This document shows, piece by piece, positions 1 through 8,390 of a stretch of DNA of 51,589 nt. The DNA is from an uncultured Lachnospiraceae bacterium (GTDB lineage Bacteria; Bacillota; Clostridia; Lachnospirales; Lachnospiraceae), in NCBI GenBank assembly GCA_947385425.1, contig CANDKY010000011.1, forward strand, positions 1 through 51,589, written 5' to 3'. Made by a program: the position numbers and the translations under genes. How positions within the stretch are numbered: the first letter of the stretch is position 1; each line of letters begins with the position of its first letter. Under the pieces are notes generated by a model, which was not told the origin of the DNA, searched no databases, and saw only the letters and a program-made list of their open reading frames with translations.

Positions 1-1680
1 TATCTCTTAAGGAGGGATAAAAACGAATGAGTATGAAAGTAGCTATTTACTGCCGGTTATCCGAGGAAGACAAAAACAAGCAATTTGAAACCGATGACTC
101 CGGCAGTATCCAAAACCAAAAAGCAATGTTACTGCAATATGCTATGGAACAGGGGTGGGAACTTTATAACATATACAGCGATGACGACTATGCGGGCGCA
201 GACAGGCGCCGCCCGGAATTTAACCATCTGCTAAACGACGCGGAACAGCATAAATTTGATATTATCCTCTGCAAAACGCAGTCACGTTTTACCCGTGAGC
301 TTGAGCTTGTAGAAAAGTACATACATGGGCTTTTCCCAATCTGGGGCATTCGCTTTATCAGTATTGTTGACAACGCGGACACCGCAAACAGAGGAAACAA
401 AAAGTCCCGACAGATCAACGGGCTTGTCAATGAATGGTACTTAGAGGATATGTCTGAGAATATCCGCAGCGTTTTGACAAACAGACGGGTAAACGGTTTT
501 CATATTGGCGCATTTGCTCTCTACGGTTACAAGAAAGATCCCGATCAAAAGGGACACTTGCTAATCGATGAAGAAGCCGCAGCCGTTGTCCGTGAAGTAT
601 TTACTCTGTTCGCACAAGGTTACGGAAAAAATGCAATCGCCCGTATGCTCAATGACAAGGGCATACCTAATCCAACTGAATACAAGCGCCTGCATGGCCT
701 GCGCTACCGGCAACCCAAAACGAAAAACAGCACCCTTTGGAAATATTTTGCTATCTCCGATATGCTTACAAACGAAATGTATATCGGAAATATGGTACAG
801 GGCAAATACGGCAGCGTATCCTATAAGACAAAGCAGAACAAGCCCCGCCCTAAGAGCGAATGGTATATTGTTGAGGGAACCCACGAGCCGATCATTGACC
901 GTGAATTATGGGACAGCGTACAGTCGCTAATCTCACAGAAAGCAAAACCTTTCACAACTGGCACGATAGGTCTGTTCTCAGGAAAAGTCCGGTGTGCTAA
1001 CTGCGGTTATACAATGCGCTCATCCAAAAACCACAGCAGGCATTATCTGAAATGTTCAAGCCGCCATATATCAAAGGACGCTTGTATCGGCTCCTTTATC
1101 TCCGTTGATAAATTGGAACAGCTTGTAATCGATGAGCTTAACCATTTAGCTGCGGAATATCTTGACAAAGACGAGTTAGAACAAAACATAGAATTGTGTG
1201 GTAACTTTCGGGAACAAAAAGCATGTCTGCTTTCTGATATAGCAGTCTATGAAAAAAAGATTGTGGAATATTCAAAAGGTATTCGGGAGCTATACATGGA
1301 CAAGGTAAAGGGGTTGTTGTCCGAAAGCGATTATCTGGAAATGTCAAAAGATTTTACCAAAGAGCGCAACCGTTTAGAACGTGTAGTCACGGAAAGAGAA
1401 AAGCAGTTATCTGAAACCGAAGAAAAAATTGCGGCTGGCGATAACCGCCGCGAACTGATCAAGCAATACACCAATCTGGAACACCTTACCCGTGAAATCG
1501 TGGAAACATTGATTGACTATATATCCGTTGGCAAGCGTATACCGGGGACAAAGGACGTTTCGATTGAAATTCACTGGAATTTCTAAGAGAAGCGCTGATT
1601 AAATCAATGCTTCCCTGCTTCCATACAACCTATTAGCCCTATCTTATTGAGCAGGCTCAATAAGCATGAGTTGTTCTTAT
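1..1680 (+). mobile_element. Right end of an integrative element inserted in cotJC
   Basis: The window opens inside an element whose last gene is a large serine recombinase ending at 1586. From about 1675 onward the sequence encodes the 3' part of a CotJC-type spore coat gene, so the element-chromosome junction (an attR or attL site) must lie between 1587 and about 1685. A near-perfect inverted repeat with 10-bp arms around AG lies at 1643-1664 and may be part of the attachment site or a terminator. The rest of the element is to the left and not visible, so it could be an ICE, a prophage or a smaller intervening element. Confidence 0.7.
27..1586 (+). CDS. Large serine recombinase (site-specific integrase/excisionase)
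   Basis: This 519-residue enzyme is expected to integrate and excise its host element by serine-mediated double-strand exchange. The N-terminal resolvase domain begins with VAIYCRLSEEDK, where Ser12 is the expected nucleophile, and contains the arginine-rich stretch TQSRFTRE. The central recombinase domain follows (about 160-290). A zinc ribbon comes next, with cysteines in VRCANCGYTM and further Cys in YLKCSS and KDACIG (about 330-365), then a coiled-coil segment (about 390-470). Length and order match TndX/TnpX-type recombinases of Clostridia. An AAGGAGGG site at 9-16 is 10 nt from the ATG at 27, so that start is preferred over the ATG at 33. It is the last gene of the element and faces the disrupted cotJC. 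Confidence 0.93.
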   Translation: MSMKVAIYCRLSEEDKNKQFETDDSGSIQNQKAMLLQYAMEQGWELYNIYSDDDYAGADRRRPEFNHLLNDAEQHKFDIILCKTQSRFTRELELVEKYIHGLFPIWGIRFISIVDNADTANRGNKKSRQINGLVNEWYLEDMSENIRSVLTNRRVNGFHIGAFALYGYKKDPDQKGHLLIDEEAAAVVREVFTLFAQGYGKNAIARMLNDKGIPNPTEYKRLHGLRYRQPKTKNSTLWKYFAISDMLTNEMYIGNMVQGKYGSVSYKTKQNKPRPKSEWYIVEGTHEPIIDRELWDSVQSLISQKAKPFTTGTIGLFSGKVRCANCGYTMRSSKNHSRHYLKCSSRHISKDACIGSFISVDKLEQLVIDELNHLAAEYLDKDELEQNIELCGNFREQKACLLSDIAVYEKKIVEYSKGIRELYMDKVKGLLSESDYLEMSKDFTKERNRLERVVTEREKQLSETEEKIAAGDNRRELIKQYTNLEHLTREIVETLIDYISVGKRIPGTKDVSIEIHWNF

Positions 1681-1893
1681 ATAATCGCAGCAGAGCAAAA
1701 GGCACGCTCCACCTACGATAACATACTGCGCTTAGTCCACGACCAGGAAGTATGCGATCCCATCCGCTTCCTGCGCGCAAGGGAAATCGTCCATTTCCAG
1801 CGTTTCGGTGAAGGGCTCCGCATTGTACAGGATCATCTGGATTCCAAAAATTTCTATGCCTTCAATCCGGAATTTGACAAATGCAAAGACTGA
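1666..1893 (+). pseudogene. cotJC: 3' fragment of spore coat protein CotJC (Mn-catalase family), cut by element insertion
   Basis: The frame reads IAAEQKARSTYDNILRL, then DPIRFLRAREIVHFQRFGE and a tail ending NFYAFNPEFDK, which is the C-terminal third of CotJC/manganese-catalase-like coat proteins, including conserved E and H ligand positions (REIVHFQRFGE). Frame-compatible similarity stops at about 1675. Upstream the same frame meets stops (1600-1602 and 1648-1650), and the recombinase gene lies directly before it. The ATG at 1666 has no SD site, so this is not an independent gene. The natural reading is a coat gene split by integration, with the 5' part at the other end of the element outside the window. 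Identification is by recognisable family sequence; the insertion is inferred. Confidence 0.8.
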
Positions 1894-1925
1894 TAAAGCA
1901 TGCATCAAAACCTCTGTATTTATAC

Positions 1926-1966
1926 CAGGGCGTGTCTGAATCCACAGACACGCCCTGCACATTTTT
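1926..1966 (+). terminator. Intrinsic terminator after cotJC
   Basis: A perfect 12-bp stem (AGGGCGTGTCTG with its complement) around a 6-nt loop at 1927-1956 is followed on the plus strand by a short T run (1962-1966). It would end transcription of the cotJC fragment and also separates it from the convergent carboxypeptidase gene. Confidence 0.75.
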
Positions 1967-2001
1967 ACCTGGAACATTTCCCGTCCGGCAGCCCATCCCA
2001 C

Positions 2002-3198
2002 TCAAACATTCCCGGACTGCTGTTTTGCCGCAAGCTCCAGAAACTCTTCCAGGCACAAATTATGTTCCTTTATATACATCGCCGCATCCCGTCCTACATA
2101 ACGGTAATGCCAGGATTCAAAATCAATCCCTGTAATATCCTCCTTATCTTCCGGATAACGAAGGATAAACCCATACTCACAGGCATGCTCCTCCAGCCAT
2201 TGCGCCTCTCTTGTATGCGCCTGCCCGGAATCCAGGCTCTGATAGCTTTCCCCTACAAGATCCACTGCCAGGCCCGTATGATGCTCACTGCACCCCAGCC
2301 GCCCTAACTGCCTATTCGACTCAAAAAAAGCATTCTCATAACTCATTCCTTTATGTACACCCTGGGCAATCGACTCATCTATCAGTTCATTCTGCTTTTC
2401 ATAATTGCGGTAAGCAGAACAGATAATCATTTTCAAACCTTCCGCTTCGGCTGCATCCAGCATCCGTTCCAGATTATATTTTATTCTCTGATCCACTTCC
2501 TTACCGTTCCTCGTACCCGCCAGTACCGGTTCATAATCCTGCGGCAAAGGGTGTTTATCATTGACCAGAAGATAATTCCAACTGTCAAAATCCACAATAA
2601 ACGGAATCGTGGAACTTTCCGCTCCCAACATCTGCACTACCGTTTTATTTTCCTCAAAAAACGCCGTCTCCCCCTGCTCTTCCGACACCGGGCCAGTCTG
2701 TCCGTCCTGCCGGCCATCCTCCAAAGCCGCCTGTCCGTCCTGCCGACCATCCTCTAAAGCCGCCTGTCCATTCTGCCGGCCGCCCCCGATGACAGCCTGT
2801 TCATCCTGCGGTTGCCCGTCCTCCATGACATCCTGCCCGTCCTGTTGCTGCCCGGCCTCCATAGCCGCCGTTTTCCCCTGCTGGCTGTTCCCTGCGGCCT
2901 GTTCCCCCTGCCGCACGGTTTCCACCGTCTGTTCTCCCGGCCCTTGCGTTTCCGCCGCCTGTCCATCCTGCCGCCCATTCTGAAAGATATACTCATCATA
3001 TTCCGTTCTCAAGTATACATACTGTTTTTCCAGATACTTATATTTACAGAAAATAATAACCAACAGAGTAGCAGGAACTATAATAAGAGCTGCAATCGTC
3101 AAAAGAATCATATGTTTGAAAAAGCGCACACTCCCCCAATAGCGCTGTTTATCCCCGCCCTGAGCGGGTACTTCTGCTTTTTTCAATGATTCTTCCAT
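2002..3198 (-). CDS. Membrane-anchored D,D-carboxypeptidase, VanY/M15B family
   Basis: Predicted zinc peptidase that trims the terminal D-Ala of peptidoglycan stem peptides outside the cell. The 398-residue protein has a cytoplasmic N-terminus, a membrane segment (about 29-52), and a Gln/Gly/Glu-rich spacer (about 75-180) built of imperfect 10-11-residue repeats such as EDGRQDGQAAL. The catalytic domain starts at about 200. Zinc ligands are visible as the S-x-H-x-x-G-x-A-x-D motif (His306, Asp313) and WHYRYVG (His364); SAYRNYEKQ is a further family motif. It starts right after the bactofilin gene, whose 3' end supplies the SD, so the two are co-transcribed. The repetitive spacer is expected to vary in length between strains. 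Confidence 0.9.
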   Translation of the reverse strand: MEESLKKAEVPAQGGDKQRYWGSVRFFKHMILLTIAALIIVPATLLVIIFCKYKYLEKQYVYLRTEYDEYIFQNGRQDGQAAETQGPGEQTVETVRQGEQAAGNSQQGKTAAMEAGQQQDGQDVMEDGQPQDEQAVIGGGRQNGQAALEDGRQDGQAALEDGRQDGQTGPVSEEQGETAFFEENKTVVQMLGAESSTIPFIVDFDSWNYLLVNDKHPLPQDYEPVLAGTRNGKEVDQRIKYNLERMLDAAEAEGLKMIICSAYRNYEKQNELIDESIAQGVHKGMSYENAFFESNRQLGRLGCSEHHTGLAVDLVGESYQSLDSGQAHTREAQWLEEHACEYGFILRYPEDKEDITGIDFESWHYRYVGRDAAMYIKEHNLCLEEFLELAAKQQSGNV

Positions 3199-3202
3199 TC
3201 AG

Positions 3203-3934
3203 CTATTCCCCACTTCCTCTGTCAATATCCTCTAATTCACCACCGATATCCAGCATACCGCGGACCCTTGACCCGTTATACATTACGATACCCGTCGCCT
3301 TAATGTTGCCAACCACGGAAGCCGTCTCCCGCAGCTCCAGATTCTCCCTGACAAGGAAACTTCCTTCTGCTTTCCCGCCAAAGACTGCATTTCCTGCCCT
3401 GACATCCCCGATTACCATTGTCTGTTTCTCTACCAGCATGTCCTCATTTACCGTAATATTCCCGTGTATGCTTCCGGTCTGGAACTTCAGGGAATTTGCG
3501 CTCAGATCCCCGTTTACATTCCCGGTCAGCACAACCGTCCCTTCACAATTAACATTTCCCTCGACCTTCCCCAATATCCTCAGATTGGAATGGGAAATAA
3601 TATTACCTTCAATAATAACATCCTGCGTAATTACAGTCTCCCATGTCGGCCTCTCCGGCACACCCGGCCGTTCCATCACACTTGTCCCTCCGGCATGGGG
3701 CTGTTCCACCACACTTATTTCATCCATCATTGGTTCTACCACACTCACTTCTTCCACTGTTTGTTTTGCCACAGGCGCGGACACTGATGCCTCCGGCTCT
3801 GTTCTTCCTCTTTCCTGGAAAAAATCAGAAGAATCGGGCGATTCCTGCCCCTGCTCTTCATCCATAGATCCGGAACCATCCATATTCAGCAGTTCATTAA
3901 CCGCTCTTCTGAAATTATTCTCGCTCTTTTTCAT
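3203..3934 (-). CDS. Bactofilin (polymer-forming cytoskeletal protein)
   Basis: The 243-residue product carries a bactofilin beta-helix domain in its C-terminal half (about 95-235). Short repeats of the type IIEGNIIS, KVEGNVNCEG and GNVNGDLSA recur every 16-20 residues, as expected for a right-handed beta-helix that polymerises without nucleotide. The N-terminal 90 residues are acidic and low-complexity, with repeated SVVEP/SVVEQ/SVMERP units, probably a flexible recruitment tail. Bactofilins scaffold cell-wall enzymes, and this gene is directly followed by a VanY-type peptidase, which fits a wall-shaping pair. The start has a GAGGAG site 8-9 nt upstream. Confidence 0.88.
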   Translation of the reverse strand: MKKSENNFRRAVNELLNMDGSGSMDEEQGQESPDSSDFFQERGRTEPEASVSAPVAKQTVEEVSVVEPMMDEISVVEQPHAGGTSVMERPGVPERPTWETVITQDVIIEGNIISHSNLRILGKVEGNVNCEGTVVLTGNVNGDLSANSLKFQTGSIHGNITVNEDMLVEKQTMVIGDVRAGNAVFGGKAEGSFLVRENLELRETASVVGNIKATGIVMYNGSRVRGMLDIGGELEDIDRGSGE

Positions 3935-4127
3935 GCCAATTGTCTCCTCGCATATGTATATAGCTTTAATTATACTCTCAAATTCGGATATTTACAAGAA
4001 AACAAATTCTTTTTTCATAAAAATCGCAGCAAAATCATGACAACTGCCGTTTTCACGCCTTCCTTTGTGTTCTAATGCCCTTGCTTTCAGCCATACCATG
4101 CACCAACATTTAACGAAAGCTTCCCGC

Positions 4128-4250
4128 ACCGCTTCCTTCTTCCGCCTTGCGCTGGCACAAACGATGCCGCCGCACCGCTTCCTTCTTCCGTCTTGCACCG
4201 ATACAAATATCAGGCACTTTGTATACGAGGATTAAGAAAACGGTGTACTG
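4128..4250 (-). repeat. Truncated copy of the MITE-like element found at 41794-42011
   Basis: Positions 4170-4250 are the reverse complement of the first ~80 bp of the full element at 41794-42011, including its terminal repeat (here ending CGGTGTACTG at 4241-4250). A second partial repeat of the CCGCACCGCTTCCTTCTTCC segment lies at 4128-4167. The other half and terminus are missing. The copy sits just downstream of the degV stop codon. Nothing else is visible in the 3935-4266 gap. Confidence 0.65.
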
Positions 4251-4266
4251 GCATATATCCGGTACG

Positions 4267-5136
4267 CTATCTCGATTCCCCCATAAAGAAAAGGGCGATA
4301 GTCCCCGGGCCGGAATGGGCGCCGATCGTCGGCCCGATATGGTTAACCAGGAAGCTGTCGATATGGAACCGCTCCCGGATCTCATCCCTCACTGCCTGCG
4401 CATCCTCCAACGCATCGCCGTGGCTGATAAAAATAACATCGTTGTTTTCCCGGTAATTTCCCATCCGCTCCTCCATATAATCCACCAGGGCATGCAATGA
4501 CTTCTTCCGCCCCCGCACCTTACGGATCGGAATCAGATGCCCTTCATCATCCACATGGAGGATCGGCTTGATACCTGCCAGCGTCCCTACAAAAGCCGCC
4601 GTCCTGCTTACCCTTCCGCCCCGGTACAGATGATTCAGATCATCCACGGTAAAAATATGTACCAGGTGGGGAATATTATCTTCCAGCCATGCAGCCGTTT
4701 CTTCCATGGTTTTCCCTGCCCTTTGCTGTTCCAGCGCTTTATGGACCAGCAGGCCCTCCCCCATGGAAGCGCATTTGCTGTCAACTACCATTATCCTGCA
4801 GCCCGGATGCTCCTCCATCACCATATCGGCCGCCAGGCAGGCGTTGCCGTAAGTCCCGCTTAACCCCGAGGAAAAACAGATATACAAAAGCTGCCTGCAT
4901 TCCTCCAGATATTCTTCAAAATACGCCTTGCACTCCTCCGGGTTCACCTGGGAAGTTGTGGGCATATTTCCTTCCCGCATCAGCCTGTAAAATTCTTTCC
5001 AGTCCAGTTCATGCCCCCTGCTGTAAGTCTCCTCTTTTATCGTATAGTTAAATACCATTAAGCCAAGATTATTTTCCCGGATATAATCCATCGGCAAATC
5101 TGCTGTAGTATTTGTGATGATTTTGAAATCAGGCAA
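4267..5136 (-). CDS. DegV family fatty-acid-binding protein
   Basis: A 289-residue DegV-domain protein. Family members bind fatty acids and several act as FakB subunits that present exogenous fatty acids to the FakA kinase. Visible family features are the N-terminal KIITNTTADLP, the FSSGLSGTYGNA loop that contacts the lipid head group, the VVDSKCASMGEG segment, and GRVSRTAAFVGTLAGIKPIL. The start codon is TTG at 5136, chosen because an AAGGAGG site lies 8 nt upstream. No fakA is visible nearby, so the specific ligand role is not proven. Confidence 0.9.
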   Translation of the reverse strand: MPDFKIITNTTADLPMDYIRENNLGLMVFNYTIKEETYSRGHELDWKEFYRLMREGNMPTTSQVNPEECKAYFEEYLEECRQLLYICFSSGLSGTYGNACLAADMVMEEHPGCRIMVVDSKCASMGEGLLVHKALEQQRAGKTMEETAAWLEDNIPHLVHIFTVDDLNHLYRGGRVSRTAAFVGTLAGIKPILHVDDEGHLIPIRKVRGRKKSLHALVDYMEERMGNYRENNDVIFISHGDALEDAQAVRDEIRERFHIDSFLVNHIGPTIGAHSGPGTIALFFMGESR

Positions 5137-5203
5137 GTCCTTTTCCTCCTTCTGCTTCTTTCCCCCTGTCCCGGAGATTCACGCACGGCAGGAGCATTCC
5201 TGT

Positions 5204-5236
5204 CCGTGGTAAAATCACATTGCCATTTTACCACGG
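5204..5236 (-). promoter_or_regulatory. Perfect hairpin between the GerA-type gene and degV
   Basis: An 11-bp perfect stem (CCGTGGTAAAA with its complement) encloses an 11-nt loop. It is not followed by a T run on the minus strand, so it is better read as an operator, processing site or weak terminator than as a classical terminator. Confidence 0.4.
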
Positions 5237-5254
5237 ATACGGTAAAAATACAAA

Positions 5255-6724
5255 TCATTGTTTTTCCGAATGGGGCAGACGGTATCGGATCAGCCGTTTC
5301 CAAAGCTGTTTCGGGTCGAACGGCACCAGGGGATACATATAGCTTCTCCCCGATATGGTCCGGTTCGACAGCATCGCGGCAATGAGCAGGATAACCGCGC
5401 CGATAAACCCGTAAATACCAAAAATATCCGTAAGGATCAGGTTAATGATGCGCATAAATTTAATGGCATAACTCAGTTCATAATTCTGCTGGGTATAGCT
5501 TGCAATGGCGACAAAAGCCATATACAGCATGACTTCCGAATTAAACCACCCGCTGTTCACGGAAAATTCCCCAAGGACAAGGGCCGCCATAACACTGAGA
5601 GGCGTACTCAGCATGTTCGGCGTATTTACCGCGGCAAGCCGCAGCCCGTCTATTGCCAGTTCCAGCAAAAGGAACTGCCACAGCAGCGGGATATTCGTCA
5701 CATCTTTTACCGCAATAAACTGGAAACCTTCCGGTATCCACTGCGGATTCTGCATCAGGAGCAGAAATACCGGGGTGACAAAATAGGTCAGCACCGCAAT
5801 CAAAAACCGCGACAGCCTCAGATAAGTCCCCGTTACAGGCGGGAAGTAATAATCATCCGCTTCCTCCACAATATCAAATATGGAAGTGGGCGTTACCATC
5901 GCGGAAGGCGAATTGTCCACCAGAATGACAATATCGCCCTCCAGAACCTGTGCCGCCGCCGTATCCGGCCTTTCCGTGAACTTGAATTTCGGGAACGGAT
6001 TGAACCATTTCCCTTTAAACAGGCATTCCGCCAGGCTTTCCTGATTCATCGTCAGGGCGTCCACTTTCACGTTTTGGATTCTCTGCTTTATATCATCCAG
6101 GAAACCATGATCCACACGGGAATCCATGTAGCAGAGCACAATATCCGTTTTGGAGCTCTCCCCGGCCTGCAGCATTTCCATCCTCAAATCCGTACTCCGA
6201 ATCCGGCGGCGGATCAATGCCGTATTAAAGACGATCGTTTCCACGAAACCATCCTTCGACCCGCGCAGGGCCTTGTCCTTCTCCGGCTCCGATACGCTCC
6301 TGGAAGGGTATGTCCTGGAATCAATCAGCAGACAGGTGTCATAGCCGTCGATAAACAGCGCAAACACACCCGACATAATAAAATAAATGATCTTTTCCCA
6401 CTGCGACTGCAGATCCACTTCCACATGGGGGATATTCTTCTTCGACATTTCATGGGCATCTTCCGGCAAATCCTCCGGTTTCAGCCCGATAAAATACTGC
6501 AGCATTTTCTGCATCATCTCATCCTTGCAGAAACCGTCGATAAAATACATGCAGGCATCCCTTCCTCCCACCTGTATCACCCGGTATACCACATCGAAAC
6601 TCGTCCCCACGCCCAACTGACTGTTTAAATACTCCATATTTTCTTTAAGGGACGCGGACATATCCCCCTGCCGGATCTCCTCCCCGGCGCTCCTCGTCCC
6701 TTTTGTATTCGTTTCCGTTCCCAT
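5255..6724 (-). CDS. GerA/SpoVAF family spore germination protein
   Basis: A protein of about 489 residues: a soluble N-terminal half typical of germinant-receptor A subunits, then about five membrane segments in the C-terminal half (about 320-465), ending with GRSYMYPLVPFD, the signature close to the C-terminus of the family. The absence of neighbouring B and C receptor subunits, and the overall form, make a SpoVAF-like role (spore inner membrane, DPA channel/germination) more likely than a full germinant receptor A subunit. The ATG at 6724 is chosen over 6742 because a GGAAGGAG site lies between the two ATGs. No spoVA genes are adjacent, so the precise role is uncertain. Confidence 0.87.
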   Translation of the reverse strand: MGTETNTKGTRSAGEEIRQGDMSASLKENMEYLNSQLGVGTSFDVVYRVIQVGGRDACMYFIDGFCKDEMMQKMLQYFIGLKPEDLPEDAHEMSKKNIPHVEVDLQSQWEKIIYFIMSGVFALFIDGYDTCLLIDSRTYPSRSVSEPEKDKALRGSKDGFVETIVFNTALIRRRIRSTDLRMEMLQAGESSKTDIVLCYMDSRVDHGFLDDIKQRIQNVKVDALTMNQESLAECLFKGKWFNPFPKFKFTERPDTAAAQVLEGDIVILVDNSPSAMVTPTSIFDIVEEADDYYFPPVTGTYLRLSRFLIAVLTYFVTPVFLLLMQNPQWIPEGFQFIAVKDVTNIPLLWQFLLLELAIDGLRLAAVNTPNMLSTPLSVMAALVLGEFSVNSGWFNSEVMLYMAFVAIASYTQQNYELSYAIKFMRIINLILTDIFGIYGFIGAVILLIAAMLSNRTISGRSYMYPLVPFDPKQLWKRLIRYRLPHSEKQ

Positions 6725-6758
6725 ACAAAAAACTCCTTCCATAAGACCTGTTAAACCT

Positions 6759-6894
6759 TAAAGCGTATCTTAAAATTGCTTTCTGCAAGACACCGTCAAA
6801 ATCCGCTTCCTGCTTTTCCAAAATAAAACAGGACATGAAGCCGGGGCAGTTGCACCGCGACAGATAGCGGGAAGGAATTTTAAGACACGCTTTA
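6759..6894. repeat. Inverted-repeat element upstream of the GerA-type gene
   Basis: Arms of 19 bp at 6759-6777 and 6876-6894 match at 18 positions (TAAAGCGTrTCTTAAAATT). Weaker pairing extends a further ~9 bp, around a 98-bp centre with no ORF. This resembles a short MITE or a long leader hairpin in the germination gene's 5' region. No second copy was found in the window. Confidence 0.5.
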
Positions 6895-7059
6895 GTATGC
6901 CTATGGAAAGGCTTTTTTATACAATACTTCTTTAACGCAAATATGCAAAATTATCTGCTCCCTGTTTCCATATCCATTTTTCTCCCGATATCTCCGGCCA
7001 TATAGTTTTTTGGGAAAAGCTGTCCAAGCGCGTCTAAAAAGCAATTCGGACAATATAAG

Positions 7060-7114
7060 GGCAAAAAATAAGCCGGAAATCTGAAAAAAAGATTTCCGGT
7101 TCTATTTTTTGCCC
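7060..7114 (-). terminator. Bidirectional intrinsic terminator after dUTPase
   Basis: A perfect 10-bp CCGGAAATCT stem with a short A/T-rich loop is flanked on both sides by A/T runs that also pair (GGGCAAAAAATA with TATTTTTTGCCC). It can therefore terminate on either strand. It lies about 70 bp downstream of the dUTPase stop. Confidence 0.8.
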
Positions 7115-7180
7115 TGATTTTAAATGTGCCCCATTTCTGTTTTATTCTGCCTGCCGCAAAGACAAACCGGATTTCCCTCC

Positions 7181-7615
7181 TCAATCCTTCCCTGTACTGC
7201 CAATTCCGCCCCGGTTTTCATTTTCCAGCGTCTCTACCTCATCAAATACCAATTCCGGCTGGTTCTCCACAATCCGAAACTGGCAGATCCTGTCGTTGAC
7301 CTCGATATGGGTATCCCTGAGGGCATAAACAGGCATATACCACTGGTCATTGTCCCCGCGGTAAGACGAATCAATTACCCCCTGATGGTTCGTCTGGATA
7401 ATCCCGAAATTCTTAAATGTACTGCTGCGCGGGACTACATGGGCCTCATACCCCTTTGGCAGTTCCATCGCCACCCCGAGCGGAATGAGCCGGTACTCCC
7501 CGGCTTCCATATCCACGCTCTCGGCGGCACGCAGATCTATCCAGTCCGATTTCCCGTCAATATATGCCAGTTTTTCTATTTTATCCGTGAAATATTTTAT
7601 CTTGATTGTCTCCAT
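7181..7615 (-). CDS. dut: dUTP diphosphatase (dUTPase)
   Basis: Hydrolyses dUTP to dUMP and pyrophosphate, keeping uracil out of DNA and feeding thymidylate synthesis. The 144-residue length and motifs of the trimeric enzyme are visible: [11 protein letters not shown] (motif 2), [10 protein letters not shown] with the catalytic Asp (motif 3), RICQFRIVE (motif 4) and the C-terminal [10 protein letters not shown] (motif 5). It follows nrdG and nrdD on the same strand, forming a dNTP-supply cluster. An internal segment of this gene (about 7355-7405) is duplicated at the 3' end of nrdG. Confidence 0.94.
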   Translation of the reverse strand: METIKIKYFTDKIEKLAYIDGKSDWIDLRAAESVDMEAGEYRLIPLGVAMELPKGYEAHVVPRSSTFKNFGIIQTNHQGVIDSSYRGDNDQWYMPVYALRDTHIEVNDRICQFRIVENQPELVFDEVETLENENRGGIGSTGKD

Positions 7616-7732
7616 TGCAGGCCCTTTCTAATCCACAATATGGCTCCCGCCCGTTATTCTTCCATTTATCCGTGTCCGGCCGGGCTTTACGCCCTGCCAA
7701 TAAAATAGCCGTTATCCCCACGGTAAGACGAA

Positions 7733-8260
7733 TCAATCCCCTGATGGTTCGTCCGCATAATCCCCGCAATGCAGCACCGGCAGCCGGGCATCTTCCTGTC
7801 CCAGGGATGCCTGCACATCGATTACCCTCTGGTTGCTGCTCCCCTTCCACAGGAGCTTTGTATCCCTCTTCTGTACCTGAAACTCACCGTCCACGAGCAC
7901 GTCCACATACTTCATCATTGCATCACGGTACAGGTTTTCCCATACGTCCCCGGTATAAAGCCAGATTGTCTTATCCGGGTATTTCCCCTTGATTTCCTTC
8001 ATAAAATCCCGGACATCCGACCGGTTAGCGGAATGCAGGGGATCCCCGCCGGAAAAAGTAATTCCTGAAATATAAGGCTTATCCAACTGCCCGAAAATCT
8101 CCTGCCTTGCGGCCTCGTCAAAAAGAAGCCCGCCGTCCGGATCCCATGTGACCGGATTATGGCATTCCCTGCAGCAATGGGAACATCCTGCAACCCAAAG
8201 CACCACACGCAACCCGTCGCCGTTTAACATGTCATCCTTCGTTATGTTATGATACCTCAT
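7733..8260 (-). CDS. nrdG: Anaerobic ribonucleotide reductase activating protein (radical SAM)
   Basis: A radical-SAM activase that installs the glycyl radical in NrdD. From the preferred ATG at 8260 the product is 175 residues and begins MRYHNITKDD. The 4Fe-4S cysteines follow the C-x3-C-x2-C pattern in GCSHCCREC (Cys26, Cys30, Cys33), with TFSGGDPL as the SAM-binding region. An upstream in-frame ATG at 8374 would add a 38-residue Lys/Arg-rich tail not seen in the family. The last ten residues and stop (CGDYADEPSGD) come from a sequence duplicated from inside dut but read in another frame, so the natural C-terminus has been replaced. It follows nrdD by about 130 bp. Confidence 0.9.
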   Translation of the reverse strand: MRYHNITKDDMLNGDGLRVVLWVAGCSHCCRECHNPVTWDPDGGLLFDEAARQEIFGQLDKPYISGITFSGGDPLHSANRSDVRDFMKEIKGKYPDKTIWLYTGDVWENLYRDAMMKYVDVLVDGEFQVQKRDTKLLWKGSSNQRVIDVQASLGQEDARLPVLHCGDYADEPSGD

Positions 8261-8390
8261 TCCTACCTGCTTTTCCTTTCTGCAATTTTTCCCCTTCCCT
8301 ATGCTCCCGTCCCTGCGGTTCCTAATATTATCTTTTCCTCCCCATTCTTCTTTCCGGTTCTTTTCCTTCCCCATTCTTTCCGCGGCAGGC

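Noticed and set aside
1590-1700. Group II intron or IS end at the left junction
   Set aside because: No intron domain V or transposase remains; a serine recombinase at the edge explains the junction better.
5258-6628. 456-codon plus-strand open frame
   Set aside because: Antisense to the GerA/SpoVAF gene, with basic shadow-type composition and no family similarity.
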